Below are positions 59,301 to 64,000 of a DNA stretch of 64,000 nt, piece by piece (position 1 is the first letter of the stretch; each line of letters starts with the position of its first letter). A program made the translations under genes and the position numbers. The notes under the pieces were generated by a model. That model was not told where the DNA came from, made no database searches, and saw nothing but the letters and a program-made list of their open reading frames with translations. The DNA comes from Spisula solida (taxonomy: Eukaryota; Mollusca; Bivalvia; Venerida; Mactridae), in the NCBI GenBank assembly GCA_947247005.1, contig OX365948.1, positions 38,320,601 to 38,384,600 on the forward strand. Direction: 5' to 3'.

Positions 59301-60239
59301 GCAAAAGCTTTACAGACAAAGCTTTCCAACACCCTTCACAAGTTTCCTCATCATTAGTATTTAAATCCAATATACTGCTGTACCAATGCATGATGTTTAC
59401 AAATCGTTATCTGTATTGATGTATTTTATATCAGATTGAGAAAAATAAGGGTCTGACAGCACGTAAGAAGAAAGAGTTACGTAATCCTCGAGTTAAGCAC
59501 AGGATGAAATTTAAGAAGGCCAAAATCAGAAGGAAGGGACAGGTAAGACATTTATTCCTTACCTGTTTAATCATTTATGTATTTATTGCATGATCAGATG
59601 GGTATACTTGATTTTAAAGTCAAATTGAAATGCTTAGATAGATTGGAGAATGCCAGAAAGTCCCAGGACGGTATACCTGACTTATTGGCAGCGCAAGGGC
59701 ATTAAACTCGTTCATAAAAATGCCTATCCAAGTACAGTATAATTATGGAGCAAGGCGTCTGGCATTGAAAGGGTTAATGCTTCAATATACTTTCGTTTAA
59801 TCACAGTAGTTATTCGTAGTTATAAGCATGAATAACTGTAGGGAATTGTTTGTTGTTTGTATTGATTGTTTCACATCTATAATCTATGAGATAAAGGAAT
59901 CAACAGAATGTTTCTATAATAGAACTTGAAAACTTGATAAGTTTTGATTGTAGTAACTCTATTCATGTATAATCAAACATACTTTTATTCAAAACGGAAG
60001 CATTAAGTACTAGTTTTTATACTAAATCTTTGTTAAATGTAGTTACAATGTGTGTCTCTGTAAATTTTAACACAAATCTGCAATTGGAACATGGGCGTGA
60101 CGCTGAAAACGTTTAATGTTATCATTTTTCAACATTTTGTATTTTATAGTACAGAGAGCCAAGAACGGAGATGCAGAAGTATGGTGGAGAGATATCAGGT
60201 ATCAGAGCCGGTGTCAAACGAGGAGTAAAATTGAAGTAG
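46541..60239 (+). CDS. UTP3: UTP3/SAS10, SSU-processome protein (15 exons seen)
   Basis: A nucleolar protein of the U3 snoRNP/SSU processome needed for 18S rRNA maturation. Exons: 46541-46733, 47906-47959, 48523-48670, 49882-49944, 50245-50372, 53402-53494, 53821-53877, 54367-54473, 55251-55347, 55622-55749, 56129-56243, 58208-58326, 58856-58937, 59435-59542, 60150-60239. All phases agree and all introns are GT-AG. They give 526 aa, against 479 in human. The N-terminal third is acidic (YIYDDIDEFHASREK, LALDSEESDDDEIRD, KAWGSRRSKYYG, EDLDEQDFGLDMF). The Sas10/Utp3/C1D domain is in exons 6-9 and the basic Sas10 C-terminus in exons 13-15, ending GVKLK. The first visible exon opens with one base completing a codon, so a short upstream exon with the ATG is missing from this list. 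Confidence 0.95.
46942..47700. mobile_element. TTATGCCCCC-ended element with internal triplication
   Basis: The ends ATGCCCCCGTATCG and GGGGGCATAAGCG are inverted. Inside, a 170-180-bp segment starting GGTTAACCCAAATTGACCGT is repeated about three times (47013, 47185, 47357). A shorter copy with one unit lies at 61226-61475. It lies in the first visible UTP3 intron. Confidence 0.8.
48810..48955. mobile_element. Small element rich in GGACCAGT
   Basis: CTAACACTGGTCC on the left and GGACCAGTGGCC...TTAGTGTCTAG on the right are loosely inverted. GGACCAGT recurs four times. Non-coding, in a UTP3 intron. Confidence 0.55.
49270..49570. repeat. Dispersed repeat in UTP3 intron
   Basis: Includes GTAGTTATGGCCCTTTGTTT and TCTCCGTAACCATTTGTCGG, shared in composition with pieces at 36600-36790 and 54030-54200. 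Confidence 0.5.
50437..51320. mobile_element. AGCTCACCTG-ended dispersed element
   Basis: The left end AGCTCACCTGTCACATAGTG is followed by a hairpin partner GTGACAAGGTGAGCT and CGTCCGTCGTGCGTGCGTGC. The right end is CAGGTGAGCGACCTAGGGCC. Inside, a block with TAAAAATAGCTAAAAGAATT recurs three times. Non-coding. It starts 65 bp after exon 50245-50372. Confidence 0.75.
51640..52860. repeat. Decayed dispersed repeats in UTP3 intron
   Basis: From about 51940, AAGGTGAGCTTTTGTGAT and GTCCATCG resemble a decayed copy of the element at 50437. From 52300, a segment with GATGACCTTAAGGCCAAGTT and GGGTCAAAAACTAGGTC is repeated three or four times at about 120-150 bp spacing. Confidence 0.6.
53205..53345 (-). 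mobile_element. tRNA-derived SINE, same family as 30520-30755
   Basis: CTATCGACACCTCATTCCTG on the plus strand and, on the minus strand, GGTCTCGGTTTGGATCCC (B-box-like) plus TACCAAAGACGAAAT match the other copy. It ends about 55 bp before UTP3 exon 53402. Confidence 0.75.
53402..55347 (+). CDS. UTP3: UTP3 Sas10/Utp3/C1D domain (exons 6-9)
   Basis: Contains VKDLSTLSQKEKLK, KKSPELLTLIDEF, YTKMQLNLNYCTNIVFYLML and HPVIKRLLQYKK, the family's core motifs. The 25-bp minisatellite lies in the intron between 54474 and 55250 and does not touch the splice sites. Confidence 0.95.
54000..54250. repeat. Dispersed repeat in UTP3 intron
   Basis: TTCTTGGTACCAAGCCTAAT and CCAGAGTTATGGCCCTTTGA align with the piece at 36690-36780. 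Confidence 0.5.
54880..55155. repeat. 25-bp minisatellite in UTP3 intron
   Basis: About 11 copies of GTTCTGTGGATGCAGTCTAT followed by ACAGG. Central copies are identical. Three frames are open by chance. Not coding. Confidence 0.96.
55622..60239 (+). CDS. UTP3: UTP3 C-terminal region (exons 10-15)
   Basis: A hydrophilic linker with acidic blocks (DSDNDYDDF, EEEDDNDDEDD), then ISYQIEKNKGLTARKKK, NPRVKHRMKFKKAKIRRKGQ and YGGEISGIRAGVKRGVKLK before TAG. This end is the basic, RNA-associated Sas10 C-terminal domain. Confidence 0.95.
56535..57060. repeat. 30-bp minisatellite in UTP3 intron
   Basis: About 17 copies of CTTCAAATACACTCCCATCA followed by CCGAGCGACC. The unit is 30 bp, so long frames are open on both strands. 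The intron context and lack of a start or domain argue against coding. Confidence 0.95.
57062..57925. other. UTP3 intron sequence, nothing recognised
   Basis: AT-rich intron DNA without a supported feature. Confidence 0.4.
57930..58207. repeat. Four-copy 68-bp repeat abutting a UTP3 acceptor
   Basis: Units start GTAGGCCTCTTAAACTTGTA at 57930, 57998, 58066 and 58133. Each ends with a block like TATATTTCAACTATATT. The real acceptor (TATATTGTAATAG, then exon 58208) is the end of the last unit. Confidence 0.93.
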
Positions 60240-61225
60240 GACTATGTCATTGTCGTTGTAGATTTTGTTTTATTATATGTGCAAGAATAATCTGTATTAA
60301 AATGAAAACTGTTACAATTTGTATTTGATTCTTTCCTATCAAAGAATAATTGCCTTTCCTTTGCATGTATGGCGTCTGGACTCTGGAGATACACATTAAA
60401 TTTGATGATTTCCAAAGGATTTCCTCTACTTGTGAACATGTTTGTTTCGATGAGCACCTGATGAAATATTATTGATCTTGCACCATAATTACATGACAGG
60501 CCTCTCAATGATATTTGCATTGTCTGTAATTAAAAACTGTCAGAGAAATCATGATGCCACGACAAAAAGCCTGTCATTTCATTGTTTCATTGTTTGAAAA
60601 TGATGAACTGTCATCTCTATTTCACTGATTGTATTAATCTGTGGGAGTGTTATGGGAAAAGCCCAAAATATATGGAGGATACTTGTTTATTTTGGTGCAA
60701 GATCGAAGTTTGGTTTACCAAAGATCGTATTCTTTGGGTTTACCAAACGACCATCGAAAGCAAGATGTTGAACATAGTGTTACCCGTACGACCCCGTAAG
60801 ACAAGACACCGAAGGGGACACATTTCAGAGTGCTGAAAGTTGTTGTAGTCAATACAAAATGTAGATGAATGGCAACCAGTGGTTCGGCAATAGGAAGAGC
60901 CATCCACGGGATTGTTTTCTGAATAAATAGACCACCAAACAATTGAACAGTTGGCTAGTCCTCGGGAAGAGTATTATAATTTTGTATATTAATCAGGGGA
61001 TTATTCTAATTTCTGAGGCAACAAGTTTAGCATTGCCCTCAAAATAAAGCATTGTGGGGTATTAATTACTGATAATTTAACATGTCATCAACATTACTTG
61101 AAAGAAACTAAATTAATATTTGTTCAATTGATAGTGTATTTAGCAGTATACGATGTGCATCAACATTAGTCTCTTCTATTCTTAGTTTGATTCAATGGAT
61201 CTGCTGGTTTTTACGGTTATTTTTT
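60240..61225. other. UTP3 3' UTR and downstream flank
   Basis: No gene. AATAAA occurs at about 60922 and 61042. Which site, if any, serves as the polyadenylation signal cannot be decided from sequence alone. Confidence 0.4.
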
Positions 61226-61475
61226 TATGCCCCCTATCGATTCACCTGTCCGTCTGTTCGTCTGTTCGTCCGTTCGTCCGTCCGTCCTGGTTAACCCAAA
61301 TTGACCGTTTCTTCTAGCATTAATATGGCTTGCTACAAAGCTTTCATACTTGCATGGATGTTGTATATGAACACTCTCCACACGCCTGTACCACCTAACC
61401 CCATTTTGACCTTCACCTTGACCTAATTTTGGACTTAGACTTATTTATGGACAAGGCTTCCATAGGGGGCATAAG
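61226..61475. mobile_element. Short TTATGCCCCC-ended element
   Basis: TTTATGCCCCCTATCGATTC on the left and GGGGGCATAAGCGTTTATTG on the right. It has a single copy of the internal unit that is triplicated at 46942-47700. Confidence 0.8.
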
Positions 61476-61499
61476 CGTTTATTGAACGCAGTCTTGTTT

Positions 61500-62240
61500 A
61501 TATACAACCCCTCTAGTATAAGTTCATGTATTTCTCTTGGCGTATAATTCACACCTCTTGTTGTCTCCTTATGCTATAGAAAATAGTCCACCTGACTATT
61601 TGCCATCCACTTTCACAAAATAAAATGTAACTCATTGCAGATCCTGCTTAATATGTTGTGTGCTGATTTCTCCGCATAATTCCGTGTAATAATCATGTGT
61701 CGTCAATAGTTGTAATTATATTTTTCAATTGTGTCTTCATATAGTTATGTATTGATTGTGTTTCCAAAACAGGAAATACAGTTTCTTTGTAATGATGAGA
61801 TTATGCGATGATTTTCTTTGTCATCGGAACAAGTACGTTTATCTTATTCATTAACAAAAAAAACTGTTTTATTAAAGTATGTATACAAGTTTTGAATCCA
61901 GCACATTGTTAACTAATCTTTAAGATTCTTTAACAACTACAGTTTGTGGTAAAATAGTTTTGGAACGAAGTTTGAATTCTTCATAGTTCTTTGAAACCAC
62001 ACATGTTTATGACTTTATTACGACTGAAATATATATTCAGTTCAGTTCAAATATACGAACTATAAATTTAGCGTGACTTTACGTTTGCAGAAATATGTTA
62101 ATAAAACAGTACCCTGGAAACTACATACACAATATAACATGTACACATATGGCAAAACAGGATTTCGATATATGAACCCAAGTCTAATTGCATTGTAATT
62201 TTGTAACTGTTTTTGATGTGTTCTGTTGGGTTATACTTGG
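61500..62240. other. Intergenic stretch, nothing recognised
   Basis: AT-rich. No frame or repeat worth naming was seen. Confidence 0.4.
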
Positions 62241-62244
62241 GTAT

Positions 62245-62668
62245 GTTCGTAACGTCTGTTCCGCACACTATGCGGGATGTTCTACTCAGAACAACTTACA
62301 AACAAAACGGAACTGTCCTGCACAGTGTGCCGAATATTCTTCTCCAAACACCTTACAAACAAAACGGAACAGAAAGTAAAATGTTTAAGATGACTAAACT
62401 TGTAATTGCAGCTGTAATATTGCAGGAAGAAATATGCATGTGGATATATTTAAATGTGAAAGTTTGCCCGCAATGGCCCATAATTGGAAAATAAATTTAT
62501 TATATTCTATTTTATGACACAAGCGACCATTGTTCTTGCTGTAATCACGTGATTGTTCTGGCTGCACCACCTCTGTGGCGGGCACAGAAACAACATGTTC
62601 CAAACAGTGTTCCGGTTTGTTTGCAAGTGTGTTCCACTGTCCGGGATATGCGGAACAGCGTTACGAAC
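62245..62668. mobile_element. 424-bp TIR element
   Basis: The left end GTTCGTAACGTCTGTTCCGC and the reversed right end GTTCGTAACGCTGTTCCGCA are inverted repeats. Internally ACTTACAAACAAAACGGAAC and a variant form a short direct repeat. Non-coding. Confidence 0.8.
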
Positions 62669-62779
62669 GCGCCCCTTGTAGTATATATTGTATGTCTTTA
62701 TGTGTACGCACTTTCATCCATCTACCGAATACTGAACATTATATATAATATATTAAAACATAAATATGCTTTCATTGGC

Positions 62780-62785
62780 TTTATT
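62780..62785 (-). terminator. Candidate polyadenylation signal of the apolipophorin-like gene
   Basis: AATAAA on the minus strand, about 250 bp after the stop at 63037. It fits a terminal exon. Confidence 0.5.
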
Positions 62786-63036
62786 TGAAGTAATTATATC
62801 ATGGTTATACAAATATTTTCATATTACAAATAGTCATACGTTCTGAAATCGAGTTCTAATCCCTTGATGCAATATTTGTCTATTTCACTATTAATCTGTT
62901 ATTATCCAATTTCTCAGTTTAATATTTACATAACCACAAATGTTGTTGTACTTGAATTTCAATATTAATCACATAAAAAACCAGAAGGGTTTAATCATGT
63001 TGGTTCGAATGTTCGGATTTAGTAGGTCAGTCGGAT

Positions 63037-63333
63037 TTATGCACATTTCTCGGTGCCAACATCCCATGTCCTGGCATATCTATCAACATATTTGGTTTGT
63101 TTTCCATATGATGTCAACATATCATTGGAAGGCTCGTTGTCATAGGAACCAAACAGTCCATTGGTCTTGCCATAATAAAAACCATTGAGCTTGACAACGT
63201 AGAGATCTTGGACAGGATAGAATTCAACAGCGACATGTCCAGCTACACTAACACTGACACGTCCATCCAGAGATGTAGCAATAGTATCCTTAAGTACAAC
63301 TGGTAACTCCATGATTTGACCATTGATGCCAAC
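63037..63333 (-). CDS. Apolipophorin-like last exon
   Basis: The acceptor is CTTTTACAG. The exon starts VGINGQIMELPVVLKD and carries the second half of the vWD domain to the stop. Confidence 0.87.
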   Translation of the reverse strand, partial: VGINGQIMELPVVLKDTIATSLDGRVSVSVAGHVAVEFYPVQDLYVVKLNGFYYGKTNGLFGSYDNEPSNDMLTSYGKQTKYVDRYARTWDVGTEKCA

Positions 63334-63826
63334 CTGTAAAAGATGTAAATAAACACCAATAATGATTAAAAAATTAATACACTATACACACATAATACGA
63401 ATATAGACGTTTTACCTTACATACATTACATTTATAGGAAATAGAATAATTTTGTAAATTTTACACTTAACATTATTATGTTTTGCTATAAATGGATTCA
63501 AATTTTTTATGGATACAATGTCAAGTAGTCTACGTTATCAACGCATGGAATCACAATATGTGTTATATATTATTTACGATAACATTATTTGTAATAAATT
63601 ACAATACAATTACATAACTGATTACTTACCATTCCATTTGAGTAGATGTTAACTGTTTTTCCATCAGCAACAATAGCTAAGGTTTTATTGTTCTCGTTCT
63701 TGTGTAGGACAACAGTAAAGTTGTAGTCAGTATTGTCACGAGCTAAGAGGTATGTACAACTACTCTCTAGGTTGAAGCTGAGACCGTCAAACGTTGTAAT
63801 TGTATTACCCTGGATTTTTGCTACAC
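63037..63826 (-). CDS. Apolipophorin-like protein, C-terminal vWD domain (last two exons seen)
   Basis: Only the 3' end of a larger minus-strand gene is in the window. It encodes the von Willebrand type D domain found at the C-terminus of apolipophorins and related large lipid-transfer proteins, which are secreted carriers of lipid. Exons are 63826-63630 (phase 1 in, phase 0 out) and 63333-63037 (ending TAA). Joined, they give about 163 residues. ITTFDGLSFNLESSCTYLLA opens the domain. GFYYGKTNGLFGSYDNEPSN and DMLTSYGKQ are its most diagnostic part, and WDVGTEKCA ends it. NFT and NKT are sequons. Vitellogenin also has a vWD domain, but the TNGLFGSYDNEPSND form is closer to apolipophorin. The remaining exons lie beyond 64000. 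Confidence 0.85.
63630..63826 (-). CDS. Apolipophorin-like penultimate exon
   Basis: The acceptor is TTTCTTGTAG and the exon begins within a codon (phase 1). It encodes VAKIQGNTITTFDGLSFNLE, then TYLLARD, and ends at NGM before GTAAGT. Confidence 0.88.
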
Positions 63827-64000
63827 CTACAAGAAAGGCAAACATTTATTATAATTGAAATTGGGTTTAGCAATTACAACATGTACAGCATTATATTCAT
63901 TTACTTATTTAAAACGAATATGGAAACTGAAATATATTTTGAGTTAGAGATACATGTTAGTATAACTCGTTACACCTGGTTACTTAGTAAATAATATAAG

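Overview
The window is animal nuclear DNA, AT-rich, with split genes and dense repeats. It fits a lophotrochozoan, most likely a bivalve mollusc. The reasons are the many CCGTCCGTC-type dispersed repeats, the AGCTCACCTG...CAGGTGAGC element family, the abundant short-unit minisatellites, and a large-lipid-transfer-protein gene. Species assignment is inference. Nothing prokaryotic is present: no operons, CRISPR arrays or rRNA.

Four protein-coding loci are supported by homology and by consistent exon phases. (1) A WSCD-like sulfotransferase on the minus strand (7306-23330) has three coding exons that join to 364 aa; its first intron is GC-AG. (2) FAM32A on the plus strand (30220-39362) has four exons and encodes 116 aa; it is a spliceosome factor. 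(3) UTP3/SAS10 on the plus strand (46541-60239) has fifteen visible exons; it is an SSU-processome protein, and its short first coding exon is not located. (4) The last two exons of an apolipophorin-like protein on the minus strand (63037-63826) encode a von Willebrand D domain. The genes show no obvious functional coupling beyond FAM32A and UTP3 both acting in nuclear RNA processing.

The rest is repeats. From 1 to 7.3 kb there is a 41-bp minisatellite, a MITE relative and a palindrome. From 7.7 to 19.8 kb the sulfotransferase intron holds a nest: a hAT-type element whose two halves share the 8-bp target duplication TTAAAAGT is split by about 10.5 kb. That insert consists of two head-to-tail elements with common ends, and the longer one carries a 62-bp satellite (itself hit by a LINE) and a satellite made of short stem-loops. 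From 20 to 22.8 kb there is a 40-bp minisatellite and a TIR element. From 24 to 30 kb there are a foldback element and decayed LINEs. Each FAM32A and UTP3 intron of any size carries its own minisatellite, MITE or SINE. From 40 to 46.5 kb, between the two genes, lie a mariner-like TIR element, a 2-kb minisatellite that is open in three frames, and tandem TIR elements.

The most unusual items are the nested insertion history in the sulfotransferase intron, the stem-loop satellite, the fourfold duplication of a 3' splice-site region in UTP3, the long palindromes, and the GC-AG intron. No new protein system was found.
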